NCBI GenBank assembly: GCA_934045905.1
Contig: OW203762.1
Span: forward strand, 19,748,345-19,812,344
Length of the DNA: 64,000 nt
DNA from: Leuctra nigra
Taxonomy: Eukaryota > Arthropoda > Insecta > Plecoptera > Leuctridae
Direction: 5' to 3'
Numbering within the stretch: position 1 is the first letter of the stretch; each line of letters starts with the position of its first letter. Shown here piece by piece: positions 44,001-57,500 of this stretch. The translations under genes and the position numbers were made by a program. The notes below the pieces were generated by a model. The model ran no database searches. It was not told the DNA's origin and saw nothing but the letters and a program-made list of their open reading frames with translations.

Positions 44001-45578
44001 TTGTGTGCATTTATCAATCTTATCATATATGGGCAATCCAAGGTCACAGATCTGATAAGCCGGGGTCAATTAATTCAAAGAATAACATTATATTCGTGTT
44101 CAGTGTGCCGACCAGTTTTATAAAGTGTTAGCTATAAGGGTGAATTTCCCCTGCATTGCTGGTAGGATTTTCGACCTTATGAGCTTAGGGCAAAGCCATT
44201 TCTTAAACCAAATTTCAGACGTCCCGGCTTTTTGCTTTTAAACTAAAAGTGTTAGCAACTTAAGGATATAAACACTCGATTCCCAAGTCCATCAATTATG
44301 TCTACACGTATATTCCACGTGTCCGATATCAATCAATACAAAGCGTTTTACGCTTACGAAGCGTGTGCGTACTTTTGCGCGATCCTTCCAATAATAATAA
44401 ATCACTAAATCGGCGATAAATCGACTCTGACATACACTTAGACATAGTACTCTTTTCATTAGCTCTGCCAAAGTCCCACGTACACGAATCACTGCCCCGT
44501 TTGATCATTTCGTCATTAGTATGACTAATAGTGACTAAATACTAAACACACCTAAATACGATTTTCTTCTCGTTGGTGTGTGAAATCAGTGTTTTTTTAT
44601 ATTTTTTTATTTTTTGTCACAATCAATTCTGTTAGAAATATTGCATCTCATTCAAAATTGTGTCCAATATTGCGGCCAGAGGACACAAATGTAAAGTTTT
44701 TTATATGAATTAATTGGCAAGTCCAGGTAGGTTTTAGATCATTGTTGTATTTTTTTTTGTAATCTACGAACGATTTCAAGTCAGATTTTGCATTTCTGAA
44801 TAATTTGGTTAAAATTTGTGAAAATTAGTTTCATTATTATTTCTTGTCGAAAAATACGAGTTGCAGTATAAGCGGGCGCCTTAGTTTCGCTTTTAAAACA
44901 GCAGTTTGGATAAAAATATAGAAAATTCGTTTAATATCATTCATTATTGTGTCAATGTCAATTCTGGGAGTATTTTCAATGCTGTTTAGCCAAAAAAAAG
45001 TTCAAAAAGTGCTCTTTCATGGCATAAAATCGACCAAACGAGAAAGAAATTGAGAAAGAATTGAGTGGTAAAATAGTTATAGAGACGTTATAAATGTTTT
45101 ACGAAATGATTAAACTGTACATTACAGTAAATGCCTGAAGTGGAAAAGAAATCTGTTTTGTACTGATAGATAATCAGATAGAAATGTCTGTAGTTACAGG
45201 TCTCACGTATTTTAGACTGCATTCGAACGGCCCGGTTAAAAACATTTCATGCCACTAAGGGCCAGTTTCTATTCAATTTCTATGCCAATTTCGACCTTAC
45301 ACTCCGACGAAAATTGTGTACATTTAGTTTTTTTATCCTTTAACAGTTGTCTCAGAATGTATTCATAAATAAATTTGATATTCGAGTAAAGTGATTCAAA
45401 AGGAAGCTAACGTGACCCAACTCAAGGACGTGGGTGCAGAATTACAAGAATACATCGCACTTCCCTTTTTAAATTATTCTGTATTTGTTGCCACCTAGAT
45501 TCCTGACCCCGCCATGATTCAAATACTGGAAAGAGTATAAAGACAAAATGTTAGAAGATTGGTGTAGAACCAATAACC

Positions 45579-46489
45579 ACTAGGAAAACGCTCTGTGTTA
45601 CGCGTTGATGAGCGAGCACGGATATGCGCAACACATCGAACCGAAATTCTGTCTATTGAAAATGTCTTTAAAAGCCAATAATTCTTTAATTTCGTCACAG
45701 ACTGGTATGAAAATCTTCAAAAAATCCAAAAATATTGGTCCCAATAAGCATGTAAAGTTTTAAGTTGATCGATTGAACCTGAAAATTTATGATTGAATGG
45801 TTCCTTGTTAATTTTCAAAAATCACAGGATCTTGTTCAAAAACTATACCTGGGACCACTCATATGATATTAGTGTGTTTACACAATCAGATCGATCGATC
45901 TGTTGATTATTAGTGTCATTATGCGTTTGAAAGTTTCTGTTCTAACTACCTTGCAACATCGGAACTGAGGCGTCAATGTTACCGTGATCCATAGCAACAA
46001 GCAAAATGTCCGTAAAATGTCAATAACTCTTGGATTTAAACACAGATTTGTCTGAAAATTGTCAAAAACACAGATAATGTTGGTCCCAATGACCATGCAA
46101 AGTTTTAAGTTGATCGGTCAAACGGTTCTAGTTTAAATGTAAAAAATCACAGTAAAGATGGTTTTAAATTTTAACCAATGTGAGGATTTGGCTGAAACTT
46201 TGTATTAATGGCTTGTCAAAATTTCAAATTGATAAAACAAACCAATCGAAAGATAATATTTTTTAAATTTGAACCAATCACGGGATCCCGTTCAAAAACG
46301 ATCCCAGGGACCGCATAGTACGTTAGTATGTGTACAAAATTTCAGATTGATTGCTTGAGCGGTTTGACCTGGAGTGTGACCACAAAAAAATAAACAAACA
46401 AAAACAAAAACAAAAAAAACACACACACACACACACAGAGAGAAAGTGCCATAAGAGTACCGTGGTGACGCTCGCTACGCTCGCTCAAT
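45579..46489 (-). mobile_element. GAGCGAGCG/CCTAGT element, copy 2
   Basis: It starts with the inverted end ACTAGGAAAACGCTC and ends CGCTCGCTACGCTCGCTCAA. The interior shares AAACGATCCCAGGGACCGCA and the CCATAAGAGTACCGTGGTG block with copy 1. Confidence 0.65.
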
Positions 46490-46559
46490 AATGTAAAGAT
46501 CACTCCGTAAACAGGAATATGTTCTTCTATCATGTGTAGAAACTATACAACTATATTAG

Positions 46560-47870
46560 ACTAAAGTTTATGCAATGCCAAATTTATGCAATAATTTTCA
46601 AATATTTGTCAAGTTATCGTTCAGATCAATGATTGGTAATTGTCAAATATCAATGTACTCGTATAGAATAAAAAATTGCATGCAATACCAAGGCTCGCCT
46701 CATTCAATTGAGAATGTGTTTTTAAAACAATGTTTGACAAAGTTGGTTTTGATGATGATGACTTTTCAACCAATTAGACAATCTTAAAAAGATAAATTGG
46801 AATATTTTAGCCAAAAGGTGTGATTTGTATCGATCGCATCAAGACCGGAAAAATGTGATCGCAGAGACAAAAGAGTCAAAAGACAGTCTAGTTGATTATA
46901 TATAATAGAATATTGTTTTAACTCTATGTTTTAACGTCGCACTTTTCAGCAACTAGGTTCATAAAGACGGGTGACTATAAATTGAATTCAGTGGAAGAAT
47001 GGATTGGAGAGAAGGAGGTGATCGTGACCCTTTTGTGATACCTTCCGAGCATTTGGCTCTTGACGTTTATCCAATGCCAAGTTTATGCAATAATTTTCAA
47101 ATATTGTCATGTTATCGTTCTGTGCCCCGGTCTTCGTTACCGGTCTTCGTTACGTAACGTTTTCTTCGTTACCCCGACACAAGAAGTTCCTTCTTACTGG
47201 GGTATAAGAAATCACTGTAAACACAAATGTATTTATTACTAAATCTGAATACTGAATACTGTCAATAATAGAATATGTGCGCAACATCTTGATCAAAATA
47301 ATTCTTTACAGCGTTTCCCAATGAATAGCTCAGCAATCAGCATTCTCAAATATCGATGTATAGAATAAAAAATTCCATGCAATACCAATTGGGTTGGGTA
47401 GTATTTGCATATTATACCCTCCAAGCTTCAGCAACACTTGAGAATGTTTAATACATTGGACTGCACACTGCAGCTATAATTAAAAAAAAAATATTTGACA
47501 AAGTTGGTCTTGATGATGCTGACTTGTCAACCATTTGGGCAAGTATCTTCAAAAAAATAAACTGCAATAATTTAGCCAAAAGATGTGATTCGTAACGATC
47601 GCATCAAGAACCAAAAGAAGAGAGATCGCAGCTAGCCAAAAAAATCAAAAGACAGTATGTCGCTCATATAATACACCTAATTGTTTAAACGTTACACTTC
47701 TCAGCAACTAGGCTCATAAAGACGATAGGTGACTATTAGAGATGATTAAAATACAGGGGAAGAATGGACATCTGAAAGGAAGGAGGTGGTCCTGGCTTTT
47801 TTTAGGACACCCCAGCATTGGATCTTTGACTGAGGGAACTACGCAATCATCATGATTCGAAGGACGATTA
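46560..47870. repeat. Diverged tandem segmental duplication including S1 SINE bodies
   Basis: Blocks at 46575 (TTTATGCAATAATTTTCAAA), 46670 (AATAAAAAATTGCATGCAAT), 46740, 46820 and 46930 recur in the same order at 47075, 47370, 47505, 47580 and 47690. The last block is an S1-like body (AACGTCGCACTTTTCAGCAA). Confidence 0.65.
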
Positions 47871-49278
47871 ACATTGGAAATATAGGTTTGGGAGTAGGTC
47901 TGTCGTGACTCGTGCGTGAGGGTATACTAAAGGAAGGTACTCATAAAACAAAAACTTGTAAAAAGACTGCGAAACATCTCCACGCCTATAGGTATTGAGA
48001 CCTATAAATTGATGGCTATAAATAAGCTAATGTTTTCTGAACCTTTTCGCAAGCGCTATACAATTATGTTTATGCCTGAATTTGACATAAAAGAAACCTC
48101 CAAATTTCAACAATTATCAATCAAATAAATTTTTAGCATATTAAAAATGTATATTAAATTTTTAAACAGCTTGGAGCAACGTGTGAGGAAGAGGGCATCA
48201 CAATTCACAAGACAAAAGATAAAATAGCGAAAAAAAGAAAATATATTGTGGTCGATAAAAAATCATTGCTCCAAACCCTTGGCTCCAAACCTTGTTTTTT
48301 ATTTTGCTTTTAAATGAATTGAATAATGTATGAATAATTCATTCAGTTCTCCTCGTGATTCCGATTTAATATTTGAAAATATGAAGAAATCTCTCAAGTT
48401 TCGTCATTAAACTTTTTCAATAGATACTTTTTTCATTACTATAATTTCAATTTCTTATGATTAAGAAAGTGACAACTGTTAATAGATGATTTTCGAGATT
48501 TTTTTTTTAGGTGGAATATACTACGCTATTTGTAAATAAATGCGCTTTGATAACATAACATACTATCAATAATATCATATGATATAATATAATCTGATAA
48601 AAATATTCTGATAAATAGTCTAGTTTTGGTTAATCTGTTTTTGTCAATTTTTGTTAACTAGTTAAACATGTTGAGATCAACGAGCAACCCTCCCTCGTTG
48701 TCTTTGGTTGAGTTTGGTGGTCACTTGGCGCCCTGCTGGGTTGCTTCCTTTACCTCCCTCTCCAGACCCCCCAGTAAGAAAAAGGTTGACCTTTGTATAG
48801 TTTTCATTTCTTATGCATGTATATAAAACGTGTCAGCTTTCGTTCGAGATGTGCACATATCGATGATCGCTTATCATCAACGCGTTGCACGTATACACTG
48901 TACAATGACATACAGAATAGCGTCTACCATACCTAAATACAATTTTCTTCAATCATTTTAATCATACAATTCTGGTTATGATTCAACTGAATTTATAAAC
49001 AATTTAATAAAATAAAGTAAATCAATTCAATTTATATTTGCTTATAAATAATTAACGATTCAGCGTCAGGAAAAAACGATTAAAAATGACTGAGTAAAAT
49101 GGTAAAAAAGTAAAGAGTAGGTAAATGAGTAAAACGGTGCAATATCACACAATTGTCGGTCGCTTATCCGAGATTAATCTACGATGAATTTGATATTTGG
49201 TATTATTATTATATTGAGTTATCTGGCAATTAATAGTATTATTTACAAAGAAGGTATTTTTAATTAATTATAATAATA

Positions 49279-49795
49279 AATATATCAATGCAATAGCATT
49301 GAAGCAATTGCATCCTAGGTTTGCGAATTTCTCATGTTGTAAGTATATGCTTTACAAACGGAATTTGATTGTTAGTGTGACTAAAAAAAGTATGATCTTT
49401 TAATGAAAAATCGAATTAGATCATATCAATTAATCAATTAGATCAATTAATTGGTAAAGAAGATATCAATGGCGCATCTAAATCTTTTGACATGTTGTTA
49501 TACATTGTGTCATGAAACTCATGTGCAAAAATAAAAAAAAAAAAAAAAATGGGGTTATCTTTGAAATTTGAGTTGAATGATGCTGATTAATGCATTCTGA
49601 TTAAAGGCTTGTATCAACGATATAGCATTGATGCAATTGCATCCTAGCTTTGCGAATTTCTGATGTTGTAAGTATATGTTTTACAAACGGAATTTGATTG
49701 TTAGTGTGACTAAAAAAAGTATGATCTTTTAATGAAAAATCGAATTAGATCAGATCAATTAATCAATTAATTGATAAAGAAGATTTCAATGGCCC
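49279..49795 (+). repeat. Diverged edge monomers of the satellite
   Basis: About 1.6 monomers share CAAACGGAATTTGATTGTTA and AAAAAAAGTATGATCTTTTA with the main array but differ at many positions. The second copy breaks off at 49795. Confidence 0.85.
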
Positions 49796-51560
49796 ATTGA
49801 ACTGGCGCGGGAGTCCGCGCCAGGACTCCCGGCAGGGAGAGTGTCACTACAGCAGTGAGGGAGAGTTCCGCCAGGATAGCGGATAGCGGTAATACATTAT
49901 TAAAAATTAAGGATATTAAATTGCAACAACGTTAATAAATATTAATCATAATAAAAGGGGTCTCGAAGTATTTAATATGATTAGTATATTAGCATTTTAT
50001 TACTTTTGTATATTGTTTAATTTTATATCGAGCTTGTATAATATCGAATTGTGTTACGGGGCATTCTTAATCCAAATAACAGCAAAGCACTATGTAACAG
50101 TAAGCAGTTGTTTTGCAAATAAATAATAATGATAATATACAAGCTGATGAGTAAAATTTGGGAAGTAATTAGTTGAATTTTGGGAATATAAAAAGTCTTG
50201 TGGAATAATTAATGTTAAATCAATTTAAATTTTTGTCAATAATATAGAATTAATTTTGGCATTAAATGATTTTATCTTTCAACAATATTTATTTGCTATT
50301 ATGGAAAATATGTCTGATAAGTAATAATGAAATGAGAATTTAAATAGTTAGATTCATTTAATTTTCACTTTTAAATTGGGCTACCTTATGTATTATTACT
50401 ACTTTATTATTATTATTACTTTATTATTACTTCGTTTTAGTCTTTGGTAAACATATTTGTTAAATACCTTGTAATCATGTTAAAGTAAAGTACAAATGTG
50501 TATTACAAATTTGAGGTAAATGGTGTAAACGAAAGATAAGTAATGAGCTTAAAAATGGGATTGTAATTAAAATAAACTATTTATAATAGTTCAATTTGAA
50601 AATATTTCTCAAGTCCTTGTTAACTTTTTATAGATAATATTACATAATGATACTAAAAACTAATTAATTACGAAATTTAAAGTCTGCCAGGTGATTTTGT
50701 AATTTCTTTTTGTTTGTTTCAGGACTGCGAGCAATGGCTATCTTTACTGCTGAATTTTATAAGAAATACGAAGAATTAAAACAATAGAACAAAAATTAAA
50801 CCATGTAAACCATAACGGAAAATAAACCATGAATTGAATTGATATCCTGTTGTAATTATTTGTTTGATTGAACCTAAGTACCTAATCTAAACATGTAATT
50901 AGAAGTAATCATGAAATTCATTTAGTTTTAATAAAAATTTATCAAACAAATATTTCGATATAAACCTTGGTAACTATTTGAAAAAGCTGACTTCAAGTAA
51001 TAATAATAAAAAAATATTTCATCATACCAAATAGCACAAAATAACTCTAAGAGTGATAACGAAGAAAACAAATATATTTTACATAGGATTATATTAGTTC
51101 TTATACATTGGAGAAATAATATAGGTACAATAACTTCAAAAAATTACAAATATTTTATAATCACTAGCAATAGCTTGAATATATTTTATAATATATTGAA
51201 ATTTGAAGTTTCGCGGTAAACACACAGCTACATACTACTAGCGCTACCTGACGAAGAAAACTGAACTTTAAATTTTAGCGGAAAATTGAGATAGAGCAAA
51301 GAATGACCATGTACAGAATAAGTACTGCGCCCTTACGACAAACAAAGAAACTACAAAACTTCAAGCTTGGAAACCTTGCCGATAGAATGCATTGCGTGGT
51401 ATATAAATAGGCTCCATGGCTATCGGTAATATTATTAAACGTGCATACTGCTAATTAAATTAATGAGTAAAGAAGTATTGAGATATGCTATTTTCTCGAG
51501 TTGTAAGTTGCTACATTTTAAAGTGCCAAAAAAAGTTTCTGAAAAAATGAAAATGCATTT
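49796..51560. other. 1.76-kb non-satellite interruption
   Basis: Unique AT-rich DNA between edge monomers and the main array. It opens with a GC-rich hairpin (49802-49830), holds a possible terminal exon (50722-50790) and has a TATA-like site near 51401. Otherwise I see nothing in it. Confidence 0.6.
50722..50790 (+). CDS. Possible terminal exon of an unidentified gene
   Basis: A pyrimidine-rich acceptor (TTTTTGTTTGTTTCAG) precedes a short frame reading LRAMAIFTAEFYKKYEELKQ then TAG. AATAAA follows at about 50822. I cannot name the family and see no upstream exon, so chance is possible. Confidence 0.25.
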
Positions 51561-54500
51561 TTCTGAAAAAATGCATTCTGATTAAAGTCTTGTATCAACG
51601 AAATAGCATTGAAGCAATTACGTCCTAGGTGTGCGAATTTTTCTTTTAGTAAGTTTATGCTTTACAAACGGAATTTGAGTGTTAGTGTGACTAAAAAAAG
51701 TATGATCTTTTAATGAAAATTCGAATTAGATCAGATCAATTAATTATTAATATCACTTAATTGGTAAAGAAGATTTCGTTGAGGCACCTACATCTTTTGA
51801 CATGTTGTACTACAATGTTTAATGAAACTCCTGTCAAAAAATAAAAAATAAAAAAAAATACATTCATCTTGAAAATTTGAGTTTAATTATGCTAATTAAT
51901 GAATGCTGATTAAGTCTTGTATCAACGAAATAGCATTGAAGCAATTACATCCTAGGTGTGCGAATTTTTCTTTTAGTAAGTTTATGCTTTTCAAACGGAA
52001 TTTGAGTGTTAGTGTGACTAAAAAAAGTATGATCTTTTAATGAAAAATCGAATTAGATCAGATCAATTAATTATTAATATCACTTAATTGGTAAAGAAGA
52101 TTTCGTTGAGGCACCTACATCTTTTGACATGTTGTACTACAATGTTTAATGTAACTCCTGTCAAAAAATAAAAAATAAAAAAAAATACATTCATCTTGAA
52201 AATTTGAGTTTAATTATGCTAATTAATGAATGCTGATTAAGTCTTGTATCAACGAAATAGCATTGAAGCAATTAAATCCTAGGTGTGCGAATTTTTCTTT
52301 TAGTAAGTTTATGCTTTACAAACGGAATTTGAGTGTTAGTGTGACTAAAAAAAGTATGATCTTTTAATGAAAAATCGAATTAGATCAGATCAATTAATTA
52401 TTAATATCACTTAATTGGAAAAGAAGATTTCGTTGAGGCACCTACATCTTTTGACATGTTGTACTACAATGTTTAATGAAACTCCTGTCAAAAAATAAAA
52501 AATAAAAAAAAATACATTCATCTTGAAATTAATTAATTACATATTTTTTTAAATTATTAATATCACTTAATTGGTAAAGAAGATTTCGTTGAGGCACCTA
52601 CATCTTTTGCCATGTTGTACTACAATGTTTAATGAAACTCCTGTCAAAAAATAAAAAATAAAAAAAAATATATTCATCTTGAAAATTTGAGTTTAATTAT
52701 GCTAATTAATGAATGCTGATTAAGTCTTGTATCAACGAAATAGCATTGAAGCAATTACATCCTAGGTGTGCGAATTTTTCTTTTAGTAAGTTTATGCTTT
52801 TCAAACGGAATTTGAGTGTTAGTGTGACTAAAAAAAGTATGATCTTTTAATGAAAAATCGAATTAGATCAGATCAATTAATTATTAATATCACTTAATTG
52901 GTAAAGAAGATTTCGTTGAGGCACCTACATCTTTTGCCATGTTGTACTACAATGTTTAATGAAACTCCTGTCAAAAAATAAAAAATAAAAAAAAATACAT
53001 TCATCTTGAAAATTTGAGTTTAATTATGCTAATTAATGAATGCTGATTAAGTCTTGTATCAACGAAATAGCATTGAAGCAATTACATCCTAGGTGTGCGA
53101 ATTTTTCTTTTAGTAAGTTTATGCTTTTCAAACGGAATTTGAGTGTTAGTGTGACTAAAAAAAGTATGATCTTTTAATGAAAAATCGAATTAGATCAGAT
53201 CAATTAATTATTAATATCACTTAATTGGTAAAGAAGATTTCGTTGAGGCACCTACATCTTTTGACATGTTGTACTACAATGTTAAATGAAACTCCTGTCA
53301 AAAAATAAAAAATAAAAAAAAATACATTCATCTTGAAAATTTGAGTTTAATTATGCTAATTAATGAATGCTGATTAAGTCTTGTATCAACGAAATAGCAT
53401 TGAAGCAATTACATCCTAGGTGTGCGAATTTTTCTTTTAGTAAGTTTATGCTTTTCAAACGGAATTTGAGTGTTAGTGTGACTAAAAAAAGTATGATCTT
53501 TTAATGAAAAATCGAATTAGATCAGATCAATTAATTATTAATATCACTTTATTGGTAAAGAAGATTTCGTTGAGGCACCTACATCTTTTGACATGTTGTA
53601 CTACAATGTTTAATGTAACTCCTGTCAAAAAATAAAAAATAAAAAAAAAAAACATTCATCTTGAAAATTTGAGTTTAATTATGCTAATTAATGAATGCTG
53701 ATTAAGTCTTGTATCAACGAAATAGCATTGAAGCAATTAAATCCTAGGTGTGCGAATTTTTCTTTTAGTAAGTTTATGCTTTACAAACGGAATTTGAGTG
53801 TTAGTGTGACTAAAAAAAGTATGATCTTTTAATGAAAAATCGAATTAGATCAGATCAATTAATTATTAATATCACTTAATTGGTAAAGAAGATTTCGTTG
53901 AGGCACCTACATCTTTTGACATTTTGTACTACAATGTTTAATGAAACTCCTGTCAAAAAATAAAAAAAAAAAAAAATACATTCATCTTGATTTTAATTAA
54001 TTACATATTTTTTTAAATTATTAATATCACTTAATTGGTAAAGAAGATTTCGTTGAGGCACCTACATCTTTTGACATGTTGTACTACAATGTTTAATGAA
54101 ACTCCTGTCAAAAAATAAAAAATAAAAAAAAATACATTCATCTTGAAAATTTGAGTTTAATTATGCTAATTAATGAATGCTGATTAAGTCTTGTATCAAC
54201 GAAATAGCATTGAAGCAATTAAATCCTAGGTGTGCGAATTTTTCTTTTAGTAAGTTTATGCTTTACAAACGGAATTTGAGTGTTAGTGTGACTAAAAAAA
54301 GTATGATCTTTTAATGAAAAATCGAATTAGATCAGATCAATTAATTATTAATATCACTTAATTGGTAAAGAAGATTTCGTTGAGGCACCTACATCTTTTG
54401 ACATGTTGTACTACAATGTTTAATGAAACTCCTGTCAAAAAATAAAAAATAAAAAAAAATACATTCATCTTGAAATTAATTAATTACATATTTTTTTAAA

Positions 54501-57500
54501 TTATTAATATCACTTAATTGGTAAAGAAGATTTCGTTGAGGCACCTACATCTTTTGCCATGTTGTACTACAATGTTTAATAAAACTCCTGTCAAAAAAAA
54601 AAAAAAAAAAAAAAATACATTTATCTTGAAAATTTGAGTTTAATTATGCTAATTAATGAATGCTGATTAAGTCTTGTATCAACGAAATAGCATTGAAGCA
54701 ATTACATCCTAGGTGTGCGAATTTTTCTTTTAGTAAGTTTATGCTTTTCAAACGGAATTTGAGTGTTAGTGTGACTAAAAAAAGTATGATCTTTTAATGA
54801 AAAATCGAATTAGATCAGATCAATTAATTATTAATATCACTTAATTGGTAAAGAAGATTTCGTTGAGGCACCATCATCTTTTGACATGTTGTACTACAAT
54901 GTTTAATGAAACTCCTGTCAAAAAATAAAAAATAAAAAAAAATACATTCATCTTGAAAATTTGAGTTTAATTATGCTAATTAATGAATGCTGATTAAGTC
55001 TTGTATCAACGAAATAGCATTGAAGCAATTAAATCCTAGGTGTGCGAATTTTTCTTTTAGTAAGTTTATGCTTTACAAACGGAATTTGAGTGTTAGTGTG
55101 ACTAAAAAAAGTATGATCTTTTAATGAAAAATCGAATTAGATCAGATCAATTAATTATTAATATCACTTAATTGGTAAAGAAGATTTCGTTGAGGCACCT
55201 ACATCTTTTGACATGTTGTACTACAATGTTTAATGAAACTCCTGTCAAAAAATAAAAAATAAAAAAAAATACATTCATCTTGAAATTAATTAATTACATA
55301 TTTTTTTAAATTATTAATATCACTTAATTGGTAAAGAAGATTTCGTTGAGGCACCTACATCTTTTGCCATGTTGTACTACAATGTTTAATGAAACTCCTG
55401 TCAAAAAATAAAAAATAAAAAAAAATACATTCATCTTAAAAATTTGAGTTTAATTATGCTAATTAATGAATGCTGATTAAGTCTTGTATCAACGAAATAG
55501 CATTGAAGCAATTACATCCTAGGTGTGCGAATTTTTCTTTTAGTAAGTTTATGCTTTTCAAACGGAATTTGAGTGTTAGTGTGACTAAAAAAAGTATGAT
55601 CTTTTAATGAAAAATCGAATTAGATCAGATCAATTAATTATTAATATCACTTAATTGGTAAAGAAGATTTCGTTGAGGCACCTACATCTTTTGACATGTT
55701 GTACTACAATGTTTAATGAAACTCCTGTCAAAAAATAAAAAAAAAAAAAAAATACATTCATCTTGAAATTAATTAATTACATATTTTTTTAAATTATTAA
55801 TATCACTTAATTGGTAAAGAAGATTTCGTTGAGGCACCTACATCTTTTGACATGTTGTACTACAATGTTTAATGAAACTCCTGTCAAAAAATAAAAAAAA
55901 AAAAAAAATACATTCATCTTGAAAATTTGAGTTTAATTATGCTAATTAATGAATGCTGATTAAGTCTTGTATCAACGAAATAGCATTGAAGCAATTAAAT
56001 CCTAGGTGTGCGAATTTTTCTTTTAGTAAGTTTATGCTTTACAAACGGAATTTGAGTGTTAGTGTGACTAAAAAAAGTATGATCTTTTAATGAAAAATCG
56101 AATTAGATCAGATCAATTAATTATTAATATCACTTAATTGGTAAAGAAGATTTCGTTGAGGCACCTACATCTTTTGACATGTTGTACTACAATGTTTAAT
56201 GAAACTCCTGTCAAAAAATAAAAAATAAAAAAAAATACATTCATCTTGAAATTAATTAATTACATATTTTTTTAAATTATTAATATCACTTAATTGGTAA
56301 AGAAGATTTCGTTGAGGCACCTACATCTTTTGCCATGTTGTACTACAATGTTTAATAAAACTCCTGTCAAAAAAAAAAAAAAAAAAAAAAATACATTCAT
56401 CTTGAAAATTTGAGTTTAATTATGCTAATTAATGAATGCTGATTAAGTCTTGTATCAACGAAATAGCATTGAAGCAATTACATCCTAGGTGTGCGAATTT
56501 TTCTTTTAGTAAGTTTATGCTTTTCAAACGGAATTTGAGTGTTAGTGTGACTAAAAAAAGTATGATCTTTTAATGAAAAATCGAATTAGATCAGATCAAT
56601 TAATTATTAATATCACTTAATTGGTAAAGAAGATTTCGTTGAGGCACCTACATCTTTTGACATGTTGTACTACAATGTTTAATGAAACTCCTGTCAAAAA
56701 ATAAAAAATAAAAAAAAATACATTCATCTTGAAAATTTGAGTTTAATTATGCTAATTAATGAATGCTGATTAAGTCTTGTATCAACGAAATAGCATTGAA
56801 GCAATTAAATCCTAGGTGTGCGAATTTTTCTTTTAGTAAGTTTATGCTTTACAAACGGAATTTGAGTGTTAGTGTGACTAAAAAAAGTATGATCTTTTAA
56901 TGAAAAATCGAATTAGATCAGATCAATTAATTATTAATATCACTTAATTGGTAAAGAAGATTTCGTTGAGGCACCTACATCTTTTGACATGTTGTACTAC
57001 AATGTTTAATGAAACTCCTGTCAAAAAATAAAAAATAAAAAAAAATACATTCATCTTGAAATTAATTAATTACATATTTTTTTAAATTATTAATATCACT
57101 TAATTGGTAAAGAAGATTTCGTTGAGGCACCTACATCTTTTGCCATGTTGTACTACAATGTTTAATGAAACTCCTGTCAAAAAATAAAAAATAAAAAAAA
57201 ATACATTCATCTTAAAAATTTGAGTTTAATTATGCTAATTAATGAATGCTGATTAAGTCTTGTATCAACGAAATAGCATTGAAGCAATTACATCCTAGGT
57301 GTGCGAATTTTTCTTTTAGTAAGTTTATGCTTTTCAAACGGAATTTGAGTGTTAGTGTGACTAAAAAAAGTATGATCTTTTAATGAAAAATCGAATTAGA
57401 TCAGATCAATTAATTATTAATATCACTTAATTGGTAAAGAAGATTTCGTTGAGGCACCTACATCTTTTGCCATGTTGTACTACAATGTTTAATGAAACTC

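Larger units (their letters stand above)
35405..49278. other. Upstream flank of gene A, no recognisable gene
   Basis: No exon supported by family similarity was found on either strand. The region holds the MITEs, duplications and minisatellites listed separately, plus homopolymers (C run near 36549, G run near 40898). A GC-richer block at 38400-38680 stands out but encodes nothing I recognise. The promoter of gene A should be in the first few kilobases but cannot be placed. Confidence 0.5.
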
